Shown one piece after another: positions 1 through 7,736 of a stretch of DNA of 64,000 nt; position 1 is the first letter of the stretch; every line of letters begins with the position of its first letter. Source of the stretch: Christensenellaceae bacterium (GTDB taxonomy: Bacteria > Bacillota > Clostridia > Christensenellales > Aristaeellaceae); NCBI GenBank assembly GCA_012837835.1, contig DUQK01000020.1, positions 42,708 through 106,707 on the forward strand, in the 5' to 3' direction. The notes below the pieces were generated by a model. It searched no databases, had not been told where the DNA came from, and was given only the letters and a program-made list of their open reading frames with translations. The translations under genes and the position numbers were made by a program.

Positions 1-714
1 CAGCATATACTCAATAATTTGTAATTCGTTTACTTCGTTCATACGAACATTGGCTGTAACCCGACCATTCATTAAAATTGTCCCACTATCACAATATTTC
101 TTAATCTCAGCCAGACGATGAGAGATAAAAACGATGCAAATGCCCTGTTCCTTCAGTTTGAATAAGATATTGAAAAGACGCCTTGTGTCCTCGTTAGTAA
201 GCGCTGCGGTTGGTTCATCCAAAATCAAAATGCGTGGGTAAATAGAGATGACTTTGGCGATCTCGATCAGTTGCCGTTTTGCTAATGAAAAAACTTCAAC
301 ATTTTGGTCTACATCTATGTTTTCGATACCAAGTTCAAGCAGCGATTTTCGTGCCATATCGCTCATTTTGGCGTTGTCAAGTTGAACGCCATTAACGATT
401 TCACGACCTAAAAAAATGTTTTCTGCAACAGTCAAATTATTCAGCAAACTCAGTTCTTGATATACAATGCCAATTCCCAGCTTTGCACTATCTGCTGTAC
501 TTGATATTTGTACTTGCTTACCGTTTATATAGATTACGCCGCTATCTGCGGTATAAGTACCACTCAATATTTTCATGAGCGTTGATTTTCCTGCACCATT
601 TTGCCCGATAATTGAATGAATTTCTCCTGCAAATAACTGCAAATCTACATCTAACAATGCTTGCACACCGGTAAAGCGCTTAGATATATTTCGCATTTCA
701 AGTATCGGTTTCAA
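1..714 (-). CDS. Sugar ABC transporter ATP-binding protein, RbsA/MglA type (C-terminal part outside window)
   Basis: Cytoplasmic ATPase of a ribose/galactose-type importer; 238 codons are visible and the gene runs off the left edge. I chose the TTG at 714-712 because a strong AGGAGG lies 9 bases upstream. Visible parts: Walker A GQNGAGKST (residues 37-45), Q-loop Gln86, a degenerate signature SLAKRQ (143-148), Walker B with DEP (166-168) and the H-loop His199. Family members carry two ABC cassettes (about 500 residues), so the second cassette is probably beyond the edge. It follows the binding protein gene by 71 bases and is likely co-transcribed with it. The permease gene is expected further left. 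The substrate is unknown; the aldolase and cyclase neighbours suggest a sugar acid or related compound (inference). Confidence 0.93.
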   Translation of the reverse strand, partial: MKPILEMRNISKRFTGVQALLDVDLQLFAGEIHSIIGQNGAGKSTLMKILSGTYTADSGVIYINGKQVQISSTADSAKLGIGIVYQELSLLNNLTVAENIFLGREIVNGVQLDNAKMSDMARKSLLELGIENIDVDQNVEVFSLAKRQLIEIAKVISIYPRILILDEPTAALTNEDTRRLFNILFKLKEQGICIVFISHRLAEIKKYCDSGTILMNGRVTANVRMNEVNELQIIEYML

Positions 715-785
715 GGGACGAATCCTCCTTACTGTATTCGTGATTGGAGAGGGAAATTGTCCTCTCCTCTCCAATCAATTTGAGC

Positions 786-1811
786 TTAATTGTTCATGTA
801 GCTAGCGATAATGTCTTCGAGAGACATATCAAATGGTACGTTCTGTGTATCTTTTTCCATGTCTGTTGCCATCTGTAGCATGGCAGCTGCATTATCTTGC
901 GTAACAATGATACCAGGCAAAATGAAGTCTCCACTAGTAGCAAAGTCATATTCACCAATCATGACACGGTAAGGAATCGTGACCTTGTAGAAACCGGTAT
1001 ACTGAGAGGCCAACATATAAGTACAATTCATATCTCCATCAATGATAGCCTGAATGGCATCAATGGAGCCATCAATGGAGCAGCTGAGAATTTGATCACC
1101 ACGACCATCATTAATAATAACCTGCGTGGCGGGATAAGTCACACCATCGGACAGACCGTAGACCAGATTAATCTTGTCTCCGTAGGTGGTCAGGTAGTTT
1201 TCCATAATGGTTACAGCTTGTGTGCCGTCCCAATTAGTGGCTTCCTGTGCTAAAATGGTAACATTATTTGCTGCCATCACCTCAGCGAACCCACCTGTAC
1301 GGCCTTCATTCAAGCCCTGACCGAGGTTGCCTGTAAGCATGACCACGTTTTTTTCGCTAATTTCTCCACCCTGTGCCTTGAGAAGCTCAATTGCGTATTC
1401 ACCAACTTCACGTGACATTTCCCACTCATCGAATCCGATGGTACCTTCGCTCATGCCAGGTTCAGACCAGCTGTGCTGAACAACAACCTTAACACCCTTT
1501 TCTTTTGCTTTTGCAAAGGCGTTGGTATACGCTGTAACATCAATGGTATTTATCGAGATAATGTCGCAGGTATCAATGAATTGCTCAAACACTTCCACCT
1601 GTCGCGCAACATCTCCATCACCTGAACCTACCATCAGCTCAAAACCATATTTTTCCGCAGCAACTTTAGCACCTTCAACTTCACCAAGATGGAACGGATG
1701 AGTTAGATCCTGTTGGATGAGCCCAACAACAATCTTGTCGTTTTCTGCAAATGTGCCAGAAACAAACAAACACAATGCAAGTAGTAAGAGAATAGATAGT
1801 GACTTTTTCAT
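786..1811 (-). CDS. Periplasmic-type sugar-binding protein (RbsB-like, Peripla_BP_4)
   Basis: Extracytoplasmic substrate-binding protein of the same importer, 341 residues. The open frame extends 22 codons further, but the ATG at 1811 has AAGGAGG just upstream and begins a clear signal peptide (basic MKK, hydrophobic core, cleavage near TFA/EN). The mature start VGLIQQDLTHPFH and the later ring of Asp/Asn/Trp residues fit the ribose/galactose-binding fold (family knowledge). The Cys in the h-region (LALC) has Leu at -1, so it is not a lipobox and the protein is probably released rather than lipid-anchored. It sits 46 bases after the cyclase gene and before the ATPase gene in one operon. Confidence 0.92.
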   Translation of the reverse strand: MKKSLSILLLLALCLFVSGTFAENDKIVVGLIQQDLTHPFHLGEVEGAKVAAEKYGFELMVGSGDGDVARQVEVFEQFIDTCDIISINTIDVTAYTNAFAKAKEKGVKVVVQHSWSEPGMSEGTIGFDEWEMSREVGEYAIELLKAQGGEISEKNVVMLTGNLGQGLNEGRTGGFAEVMAANNVTILAQEATNWDGTQAVTIMENYLTTYGDKINLVYGLSDGVTYPATQVIINDGRGDQILSCSIDGSIDAIQAIIDGDMNCTYMLASQYTGFYKVTIPYRVMIGEYDFATSGDFILPGIIVTQDNAAAMLQMATDMEKDTQNVPFDMSLEDIIASYMNN

Positions 1812-1857
1812 GGTTTCCCTCCTTATATATGCACATTTCCGTGCATTAATTACTGTA

Positions 1858-2523
1858 CTATTCAGCCCATATAACACATGGACCGCTATTCATGCCTTCA
1901 AATAACCAAGGAGACACAACCATTCGTTTAATATTTTCCAAATTCCCATCTAACTTCATCTCTTCTACGATAATAAAGCGCTCAGTATGCGCATGAGCAA
2001 AGAAGGCGTTATGTGCATCCATGGTTTGGTCAAGAGAAGAAATGCAGGCAATTGACGGAACGTCCGTTCCTATGAGGCGCAAATTGGGCATTTTGTTTTG
2101 GATATAAATTGCCGTTTCTTTACAGAAACCTGGACAATGATTGGAAAAACGATAGGGGTCGTTTTTTCTCCAATCCTCTACACCAAAACGAACAAGTAAC
2201 GCATCAGCATCACATCCTTCTGCCAAAAATGGTTTTATATGTTCAACGGAAACAATTGTATCGTCTGTCAAATAGCTCAAATCAATAACTCGTATTTTAT
2301 TGTAGACTAAGTCACTTGGGCAAAAATCACATATACTAATACCGTCCTCAAACACATGCCCCGACGTGTCCAAATGTGAACCAGTGTGATTATAAACTTG
2401 TAAAAACATAACATTAGCACCAGTTTCACGAATGGACATGAACTCTGTCAGTTTGGGCTCAGGAATTGCTGGGGGTCGAGGTGCACTTGAACTCATAGGA
2501 TAGGACAACCATCGAATAGACAT
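1858..2523 (-). CDS. Cyclase-family metal-dependent hydrolase (kynurenine-formamidase-like)
   Basis: A 221-residue member of the putative cyclase / kynurenine formamidase family. The hallmark HxGxHxDxxxH is visible as HTGSHLDTSGH, giving His46, His50, Asp52 and His56 as likely metal ligands. The ATG at 2523 follows AAGGAGG. Family members hydrolyse amides, imides or lactone-like rings in the cytoplasm, and the true substrate cannot be read from sequence. Its place between an aldolase and a sugar importer suggests it opens or processes an intermediate of an imported sugar acid (inference), not kynurenine breakdown. It is 34 bases downstream of the aldolase gene. Confidence 0.8.
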   Translation of the reverse strand: MSIRWLSYPMSSSAPRPPAIPEPKLTEFMSIRETGANVMFLQVYNHTGSHLDTSGHVFEDGISICDFCPSDLVYNKIRVIDLSYLTDDTIVSVEHIKPFLAEGCDADALLVRFGVEDWRKNDPYRFSNHCPGFCKETAIYIQNKMPNLRLIGTDVPSIACISSLDQTMDAHNAFFAHAHTERFIIVEEMKLDGNLENIKRMVVSPWLFEGMNSGPCVIWAE

Positions 2524-2557
2524 ATTAGAAGCCTCCTTTTATGATTGGATTAGCAGA

Positions 2558-3235
2558 TTAAGGAATATCTGGGAGATCTTTTTTTGCTTCCTGAATAAGC
2601 TCCACGAAGTGTGCAACCTGTTTTGTAACCCAGCCTATTCCTTCTTTTTCTATCATCTCAAAATTCATGAATGTTCGTGCTCCAGATACGGCGCACGCAC
2701 CACACTTGATAAACTCCACTACATTTTGTTCAGTTATTCCACCAGAAGGTATCAAATTCACCTCAGGGAATACCATTTTGAGATTAGTCATGTATTTTGC
2801 GCCGCCAAGTGCTCCTGGAAAAATTTTTACAGCAGTAACCCCTTTGCGCATAGCATTGAATACTTCAGTAGCCGTGAAAGCACCGCTAAAAATAGGAACT
2901 TGATAACGATTAGCCACATCAATAACATCATCAATGACACAAGGGTTTACAATGATATCGCCACCGTGCAAAATAACTTCTCTCGCAGAGGTTGCATCTA
3001 GGACTGTTCCTGCAGCAACGTGCATTTTTCCTTTAAAGTGCATTGAGATTGTCTCAATGGCTTCAAGGACACCCGGAGTTGTCATTGTTACTTCAATACA
3101 ACGAGCGCCTCCATCATACATAGCTTGTGCGTATTTTATCCAGTCATCTTTTTGATGAAGTTTGATACAGGGGAGTACACCGGTATTTTTAATGGTACTC
3201 ATAACGCGTTCTTTTAATGTATAGTCGCTTCGCAT
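2558..3235 (-). CDS. KDPG/KHG-type aldolase (Eda family)
   Basis: A 225-residue class I aldolase of the bifunctional 4-hydroxy-2-oxoglutarate / 2-dehydro-3-deoxyphosphogluconate aldolase family, which splits 2-keto-3-deoxy sugar acid phosphates into pyruvate and an aldehyde. The Schiff-base lysine is probably Lys137 in AVKIFPG, the general acid/base Glu48 in IEVTM, and the phosphate/carboxylate loop AAGTV lies at 74-78. The ATG at 3235 follows TAAGGAGAT. It is the first gene of the leftward operon, directly behind a consensus-like promoter at 3299-3327. Whether it acts on KDPG or a related compound is open, because no kinase or dehydratase is visible in the window. Confidence 0.88.
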   Translation of the reverse strand: MRSDYTLKERVMSTIKNTGVLPCIKLHQKDDWIKYAQAMYDGGARCIEVTMTTPGVLEAIETISMHFKGKMHVAAGTVLDATSAREVILHGGDIIVNPCVIDDVIDVANRYQVPIFSGAFTATEVFNAMRKGVTAVKIFPGALGGAKYMTNLKMVFPEVNLIPSGGITEQNVVEFIKCGACAVSGARTFMNFEMIEKEGIGWVTKQVAHFVELIQEAKKDLPDIP

Positions 3236-3298
3236 AAAACCATCTCCTTATTCAAAAAATGGATATCAACCTGTCCAACAACCCTACAGCTTGAAAGC

Positions 3299-3327
3299 AA
3301 TATACTATTAAACAATGGTAGTGTCAA
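3299..3327 (-). promoter_or_regulatory. Sigma-A-type promoter of the aldolase/cyclase/ABC operon
   Basis: Read on the minus strand: TTGACA (3327-3322), a 17-base spacer, then TATATT (3304-3299). A perfect -35, a near-consensus -10 and optimal spacing, about 65 bases before the aldolase start, make this one of the best promoters in the window. Confidence 0.8.
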
Positions 3328-3421
3328 CCCTTTTTTTGAGATAAACAAAAAAAAAACAATTTATGTTTCAGACCGTAGACAAAGTCCCAGTTTATCATGT
3401 TCTGTTTTCAACATGAACAGC

Positions 3422-3450
3422 TTGTTTATTCACGGATTTTAGTTTATTAT
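3422..3450 (+). promoter_or_regulatory. Probable promoter of the sensory-hydrogenase operon
   Basis: TTGTTT (3422-3427), a 17-base spacer, TATTAT (3445-3450), 20 bases before the first gene. Just upstream, 3398-3417 contains inverted CATGTT/AACATG half-sites, overlapped by CTGTT/AACAG, which could be an operator (weak). Confidence 0.5.
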
Positions 3451-3470
3451 GGCTGCATTGGAGGTGTCAG

Positions 3471-3848
3471 ATGACGATAGAAGACATTGTATCCATATTG
3501 GACGCCCGTGTATTGTGTGGCGAGGATAAACTCTCTTTAGTGGTAATGAGTGCATGTTGTTCTGACCTTATGAGCGACGTTTTGGCGTTTGTAAATGAAA
3601 AAACTGTACTGCTAACAGGTCTTACCAACATGCATGTGCTGCGCACCGCCGAAATATTAGACCTTAAATGCCTGATATTCACCCGCGGCAAGGTGCCCTC
3701 TGATGAAATAATCGAAAGGGCACGGCAGATGAATCTTGTTGTGCTAACTGCCAACAAAACCATGTTTACCTGCGCCGGGCTTTTATATGACGGCGGGCTT
3801 AGGGGCGCTGCTATGACCTGGAACGAGGAAACAGAGGAAGAGAAATGA
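3471..3848 (+). CDS. DRTGG-like domain protein of the hydrogenase locus (first copy)
   Basis: A small cytoplasmic protein of 125 residues with no signal or membrane segment. The alternating strand/helix pattern with LLTGLTN and FTRGKVP resembles the stand-alone DRTGG-domain proteins that I recall accompanying clostridial [FeFe] hydrogenase operons; the domain's function is not settled. The ATG has GGAGG seven bases upstream. Its stop overlaps the next start (ATGA), so it is translationally coupled to the ATPase gene. A second, shorter protein of the same kind lies at 5571-5909. Recognition rests on pattern and context, so a profile search should confirm it. Confidence 0.65.
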   Translation: MTIEDIVSILDARVLCGEDKLSLVVMSACCSDLMSDVLAFVNEKTVLLTGLTNMHVLRTAEILDLKCLIFTRGKVPSDEIIERARQMNLVVLTANKTMFTCAGLLYDGGLRGAAMTWNEETEEEK

Positions 3849-4276
3849 TTGCCGAAAGCTTTAGCGTTGAAAAGGGGGATTATCTGCGTGCGGGTGAAGC
3901 CAGTACAAAGATGAAAAATATGCTAAAGAAGCTTGGCATAGGCGGTTCTGTGCTAAGGCGCATATCCGTTGCGGCATATGAGGTTGAGATGAATTTAGTA
4001 ATACATTCACTTGGTGGTACGCTTAGTATAGATTTAGATGGGGATTATATATGGCTGGTGTCTGAGGACATAGGTCCCGGTATACCCGATATAGAAAGCG
4101 CTATGAGAGAGGGTTATTCCACCGCCGATGAAATCGCCCAAGGCATGGGCTTTGGCGCAGGCATGGGAATACCCAATATGAAGCGCAATGCTGATGTATT
4201 TGAAATAGAAAGTGAGCCTAACAAAGGTACTAAAATAAAAATGGGCTTTCTAATGGGAGGCGGCAAGAGTGAATAA
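3845..4276 (+). CDS. GHKL-type ATPase, anti-sigma-factor-like (RsbW/SpoIIAB-like)
   Basis: A 143-residue stand-alone GHKL (HATPase_c) domain. The N-box is around EVEMNLVIHS, the G1 box is EDIGPGIPD and the G2-like stretch is GFGAGMGIPNMKR. No dimerisation or phosphoacceptor domain is present, so it resembles anti-sigma Ser/Thr kinases rather than sensor kinases. It overlaps the preceding gene by four bases and the next by eight. Such ATPases recur in clostridial hydrogenase operons; their partner is unknown. A role in passing a redox or H2 signal from the adjacent HydS-like protein is inference. Confidence 0.75.
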   Translation: MIAESFSVEKGDYLRAGEASTKMKNMLKKLGIGGSVLRRISVAAYEVEMNLVIHSLGGTLSIDLDGDYIWLVSEDIGPGIPDIESAMREGYSTADEIAQGMGFGAGMGIPNMKRNADVFEIESEPNKGTKIKMGFLMGGGKSE

Positions 4277-5567
4277 ACGTTTCCATTCCGTAACACTTGA
4301 AGCCTCCAGATGTAAGGGTTGTACAAACTGCCTTACCCGCTGCCCCATGGAGGCAATTAGGGTTAGAGGCGGCAGGGCATATATTATGGACGAACGCTGC
4401 GTAGACTGCGGTGAATGTATACGCACATGCAGCTATCATGCAAAAGTCGCCATGACGGACGATTTAGGCATTATTGAAAATTTTGAGCATCGCATAGCCC
4501 TACCTGCGCCATCTCTTTACGGGCAGTTCTACCATGCAAAGAGCATAGCTGTGATACTTGAGGCGCTTAAATATATTGGCTTTACGGATGTGTTTGAGGT
4601 TGCAAAGGGAGCGGATATTGCAACAAGGCTGTTGCAGGAGGAGCTTAAAAACCCGGACCGTCCAAGGCCGCTTATATCTTCAGCCTGTCCAGCAATAACC
4701 CGCATGATACAGATTAAATTCCCAACACTTATACCGAATATTGTAAAAGTAAAGCAGCCTATGGAAATTGCGGCTACTATGGCAAGGGCGGAATACTCTA
4801 AAAAACATTCCGTTTCCAAAGATAAGATAGGCGTGTTCTTTATAACCCCTTGCGCTGCAAAGGTAACAGCAGTTAGAAATCCCATAGGGCAGGAAAAGTC
4901 CGAAGTTGACGGAGTTATATCCATGCTTGATATATATGCCGGTGTGTTCCCTATACTTAATAAGGTATCTGCCGATGAAAACGTCAAGATAGCTACCCCC
5001 TACGGCGTGGGCTGGGCAAATTCCGGCGGGGAATCAAGGGCAGCAAATATAAACAAGACCATGGCGGTTGACGGTATTGAAAACGTTGCCCACGTGCTTG
5101 AGGAGATAGAAAACGGTAGGCTGCGCGATCTTGATTATTTTGAAGGAGCGGCTTGTTCAGGAGGCTGCGTTGGAGGACCGCTAACATACGAAAACAAATA
5201 TGTAGCCCGAAACAAGGTAATGCAGCTTATAAGCGACCTTCCCTTAGAGCGCCCCGAAGATGCGGTGCCATGCAGAGTGCTTAACAGCTTTGATTTTATG
5301 CTTGATACTCCTATACCAGAAAACTACAGTATGCAGCTTGATGAGGAAGTATCAACCGCTATGGAAAAAATGGAGCGTATAAATGAAATACTGGAAAGCC
5401 TTCCGGGCTATGACTGCGGCTCCTGCGGCTCTCCCACATGCAGGTCTTTTGCGGAGGATATAGTAAGGGGATATTTTAATATTACAGACTGCATATTCAT
5501 ACTGAGGGACAGGCTTAAGGTTATGGCACAGCAGATGGTGGATATGTCAAATACAAAGAGGGAATAA
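4269..5567 (+). CDS. HydS-like putative sensory [FeFe] hydrogenase
   Basis: A 432-residue iron-sulfur protein starting at GTG 4269 (GGGAGG upstream). Domain order: two [4Fe-4S] motifs (Cys15/18/21/25 and Cys44/47/50/54), an H-cluster domain, and a C-terminal four-Cys Fe-S motif (Cys383/386/391/408) like that of RnfB/CdhE. The four H-cluster Cys ligands appear kept: Cys140 (SSACP), Cys195 (TPCAAK), Cys296 and Cys300 (ACSGGC). The residue before Cys140 is Ala139, where catalytic enzymes have the proton-relay Cys of TSCCP. That substitution, and the absence of the usual Trp after the loop, match what is known of putative sensory hydrogenases such as Thermotoga HydS. It probably reads H2 or redox state rather than turning over quickly. 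It is co-transcribed with a GHKL ATPase and two DRTGG-like proteins. Confidence 0.82.
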   Translation: MNKRFHSVTLEASRCKGCTNCLTRCPMEAIRVRGGRAYIMDERCVDCGECIRTCSYHAKVAMTDDLGIIENFEHRIALPAPSLYGQFYHAKSIAVILEALKYIGFTDVFEVAKGADIATRLLQEELKNPDRPRPLISSACPAITRMIQIKFPTLIPNIVKVKQPMEIAATMARAEYSKKHSVSKDKIGVFFITPCAAKVTAVRNPIGQEKSEVDGVISMLDIYAGVFPILNKVSADENVKIATPYGVGWANSGGESRAANINKTMAVDGIENVAHVLEEIENGRLRDLDYFEGAACSGGCVGGPLTYENKYVARNKVMQLISDLPLERPEDAVPCRVLNSFDFMLDTPIPENYSMQLDEEVSTAMEKMERINEILESLPGYDCGSCGSPTCRSFAEDIVRGYFNITDCIFILRDRLKVMAQQMVDMSNTKRE

Positions 5568-5570
5568 AAA

Positions 5571-5909
5571 ATGAAAGTAAATGAACTATCTAAACTGATA
5601 AACGCTAAAAATTTGCATGATATAGGTCTTGAAAATGAGGTTAAAAGCGGCTATACCTGCGACCTTCTAAGCTGGGTAATGGCAAGGGGGAACGAGGGCT
5701 GTGCTTGGGTTACGGTTCAAACGCACATGAATGTAGTTGCGGTTGCAAGTCTTAAGGAAATGGCGTGCATAATACTGCCGGACGATATTACTATGGAAGA
5801 AGCGCCCTTAAATAAAGCAAAGGAAGAAGGGGTGGCGGTGCTATCATCCCCGCTTAGTGCATACAGCATATGTGCAAAAATGGCTAAGGCGGGTCTGCCC
5901 TCCTGCTGA
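5571..5909 (+). CDS. DRTGG-like domain protein of the hydrogenase locus (second copy)
   Basis: A 112-residue soluble protein starting three bases after the HydS-like gene. It shares the general pattern of the protein at 3471-3848: an N-terminal helix LSKLINAK, a central GCAWVTVQTHMN strand and a C-terminal PLSAYSICAKM helix. It resembles DRTGG-domain proteins of clostridial hydrogenase clusters, whose function is unknown. Its stop overlaps the next start by one base (TGATG), indicating tight coupling to the PHP gene. Family assignment is from pattern and neighbourhood. Confidence 0.65.
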   Translation: MKVNELSKLINAKNLHDIGLENEVKSGYTCDLLSWVMARGNEGCAWVTVQTHMNVVAVASLKEMACIILPDDITMEEAPLNKAKEEGVAVLSSPLSAYSICAKMAKAGLPSC

Positions 5910-6589
5910 TGTTGTTTTACGATTTGCATATTCATAGCTGCCTATCTCCCTGCGGCAATGATGATATGACGCCCCATAACATATGCGCTATGGCGCATAT
6001 AAAGGGGCTGGATGTAATCTCGGTTACAGACCATAATACCGCAGGTAATTTACGTGCGGTTAGTGAAAACGCAAAGAAATACAATGTGCTTTTTTTGCCG
6101 GGCATTGAACTTAACACTAAGGAAGAGGTTCATCTGCTCGGTTATTTTAATTCTGTAGATAATGCTGAAGGCTTTTCAAAATACTGCGATAATTATAGGC
6201 AGAAGATAAAAAACTCTCCCGAATATTTCGGAAGGCAGTATTATATGGATAGCGAGGATAATATATTGTCTGAGGAAGAAAGCCTTCTTATATCCCCGCT
6301 TAAGTTATCATTCGAAGAGGCGGTAGAGGGCATACGCAGTTTTGGCGGGGTGCCTGTACCGGCGCATGTGTTCAGGGGCAATGGTATTATTAATATGCTG
6401 GGCTTTATACCGCCTGATAGCGGCATAAAATGCATAGAGGTAAATGGAAACGATGTACCGCCCAAAGGTTATAATATACTGCGCTCTTCCGATGCACATA
6501 CTTTGGGGGATATTTCAGAACCTATTTTTTCTCTTGATTGTGATAATAATATAGCTTCAATACTTGCCTGCCTTGAAAGGAAGGCATAA
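5909..6589 (+). CDS. PHP-domain phosphoesterase
   Basis: A 226-residue PHP (polymerase and histidinol phosphatase) protein. Metal-binding motifs are visible in order: DLHIHS (His7, His9), VTDHNT (Asp41, His42), GIELNT (Glu), PAHVFR (His) and SSDAHT (Asp/His). Such proteins are metal-dependent phosphoesterases; one idea is hydrolysis of a nucleotide or phosphoprotein signal produced by the neighbouring module, but that is inference. PHP proteins are recurrent partners of clostridial hydrogenase operons. It is the last gene before a strong terminator. Confidence 0.82.
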   Translation: MLFYDLHIHSCLSPCGNDDMTPHNICAMAHIKGLDVISVTDHNTAGNLRAVSENAKKYNVLFLPGIELNTKEEVHLLGYFNSVDNAEGFSKYCDNYRQKIKNSPEYFGRQYYMDSEDNILSEEESLLISPLKLSFEEAVEGIRSFGGVPVPAHVFRGNGIINMLGFIPPDSGIKCIEVNGNDVPPKGYNILRSSDAHTLGDISEPIFSLDCDNNIASILACLERKA

Positions 6590-6618
6590 GCGGGTCAAAA
6601 TCCGCCCGCTATTTTTTT
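6589..6618 (+). terminator. Rho-independent terminator after the sensory module
   Basis: AGCGGG (6589-6594) pairs with CCCGCT (6605-6610), followed by a run of seven T. It separates the HydS module from the HydC-HydA module. Confidence 0.85.
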
Positions 6619-6664
6619 ATTTCTATTTGTTGCGCGGAAAATTGCTGAAAAAAGAAATGAAGTG

Positions 6665-6673
6665 TGATAGAAT
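6665..6673 (+). promoter_or_regulatory. Extended -10 promoter for the hydC-hydA operon
   Basis: TG-A-TAGAAT at 6665-6673, 42 bases before the start of hydC and downstream of a terminator. No good -35 is present at 17 bases, so this is an extended -10 call only. Confidence 0.45.
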
Positions 6674-6714
6674 CTTCAATGGTGTACTATTAGACTTAAG
6701 GAGGTAACACACAG

Positions 6715-7188
6715 TTGTCGCAGAGAGATGAACAGTTAAAACTGATAGATATCGAGATAGAAAAGCATAAGGGCGATGCAAGCTCACTAATGCAGGTGAT
6801 GCAGTACTCACAGGACATCATGGGTTATGTGCCTATGGACGTACAGGTGCGTATAGCCGAAGGGCTTGGCGTAACACTATCCGAAGTATATGGAGTAGCG
6901 ACATTCTATTCCCAGTTTGCGCTTGAACCTAAGGGCAAATACCTAATAAGCGTGTGCCTTGGTACTGCCTGCTATGTGCGCGGAAGCCAGTCGGTGCTGG
7001 ATAGGATTTGTGAGGAATTAAACGTTGAGCCAGGTAAAACGAGCGGCGATGGTCTTTTTACGGTAGAGGCAACCCGCTGCATAGGCGCCTGCGGTCTTGC
7101 GCCTGTCATCACCATAAACGATGAAGTACATGGCAGGCTAACTGCGGATGATGTGCCTAATATACTAAAGCCCTATCTTAAGGGATGA
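6715..7188 (+). CDS. hydC: NuoE-like [2Fe-2S] subunit of the bifurcating [FeFe] hydrogenase
   Basis: A 157-residue 24-kDa-type subunit of the HydABC/NADH-dehydrogenase family. The [2Fe-2S] ligands are Cys81 and Cys86 (CLGTAC) and Cys122 and Cys126 (CIGAC). The start is TTG with AAGGAGG about ten bases upstream. In characterised HydABC complexes this subunit partners HydB in electron transfer between NAD(H) and the flavin; it is cytoplasmic. It overlaps the following ATPase gene by four bases. Length and motifs are normal. Confidence 0.93.
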   Translation: MSQRDEQLKLIDIEIEKHKGDASSLMQVMQYSQDIMGYVPMDVQVRIAEGLGVTLSEVYGVATFYSQFALEPKGKYLISVCLGTACYVRGSQSVLDRICEELNVEPGKTSGDGLFTVEATRCIGACGLAPVITINDEVHGRLTADDVPNILKPYLKG

Positions 7189-7736
7189 GGGATATCTCCC
7201 TGCACATAATGGACCTTGCTCAAAACAGCCTAAGTGCGGGGGCGAAGCTTATTACTATCGATATAGAAGTGATAGGGGATAGGCTAACATTTAAACTAAC
7301 CGATGATGGCAAGGGTATGCCAAAGGAGCAAGTTGAGGCGGTAGTAAGCCCCTTTGTAAGCAGCCGAACTACCCGCAAAGTAGGGCTTGGAATACCTCTT
7401 ACAAAGCAAAGTGCTGAAATTACAGGGGGAAGCTTTTCGGTAGAGAGTAGCCTAGGTAAGGGCACTGTAGTTAGTGCAAAATATGTGCTAAGCAGTATAG
7501 ACTGTATACCGCTGGGTGATTTGGCAGGAACATTATTGTCGCTCATAAGTGGTAATCCGGATTCTGTGGACTTTGCGGTAAACATAAAAGCCGGAGAAAA
7601 ATCATTCAACATGAATACCGCTTATATTAAAGAAATGCTTTCCGGAATAAGCTTAAACGAGCCGGAAGTTGTAAAGTGGCTACACGGCTACCTTGATGAA
7701 AATATAGCAGATTGTTTGGGAGGATATATTACATGA
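7185..7736 (+). CDS. GHKL-type ATPase within the hydrogenase operon
   Basis: A 183-residue stand-alone HATPase_c protein. The N-box is near HIMDLAQNSLSAGA, G1 is TDDGKGMP, and a G2-like KVGLGIPL follows; the last 60 residues form an extension with no recognised motif. It overlaps both neighbours by four bases, so it belongs to the hydrogenase operon. It is clearly different from the ATPase at 3845-4276. ATPases of this kind occur between hydC- and hydB-like genes in many Clostridia (recalled context) and their role is unknown. Confidence 0.78.
   Translation: MRDISLHIMDLAQNSLSAGAKLITIDIEVIGDRLTFKLTDDGKGMPKEQVEAVVSPFVSSRTTRKVGLGIPLTKQSAEITGGSFSVESSLGKGTVVSAKYVLSSIDCIPLGDLAGTLLSLISGNPDSVDFAVNIKAGEKSFNMNTAYIKEMLSGISLNEPEVVKWLHGYLDENIADCLGGYIT

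Noticed and set aside
3398..3417. Rex operator before the hydrogenase locus
   Set aside because: The half-sites do not match the TTGTGAAA/TTTCACAA pattern well enough to name Rex.
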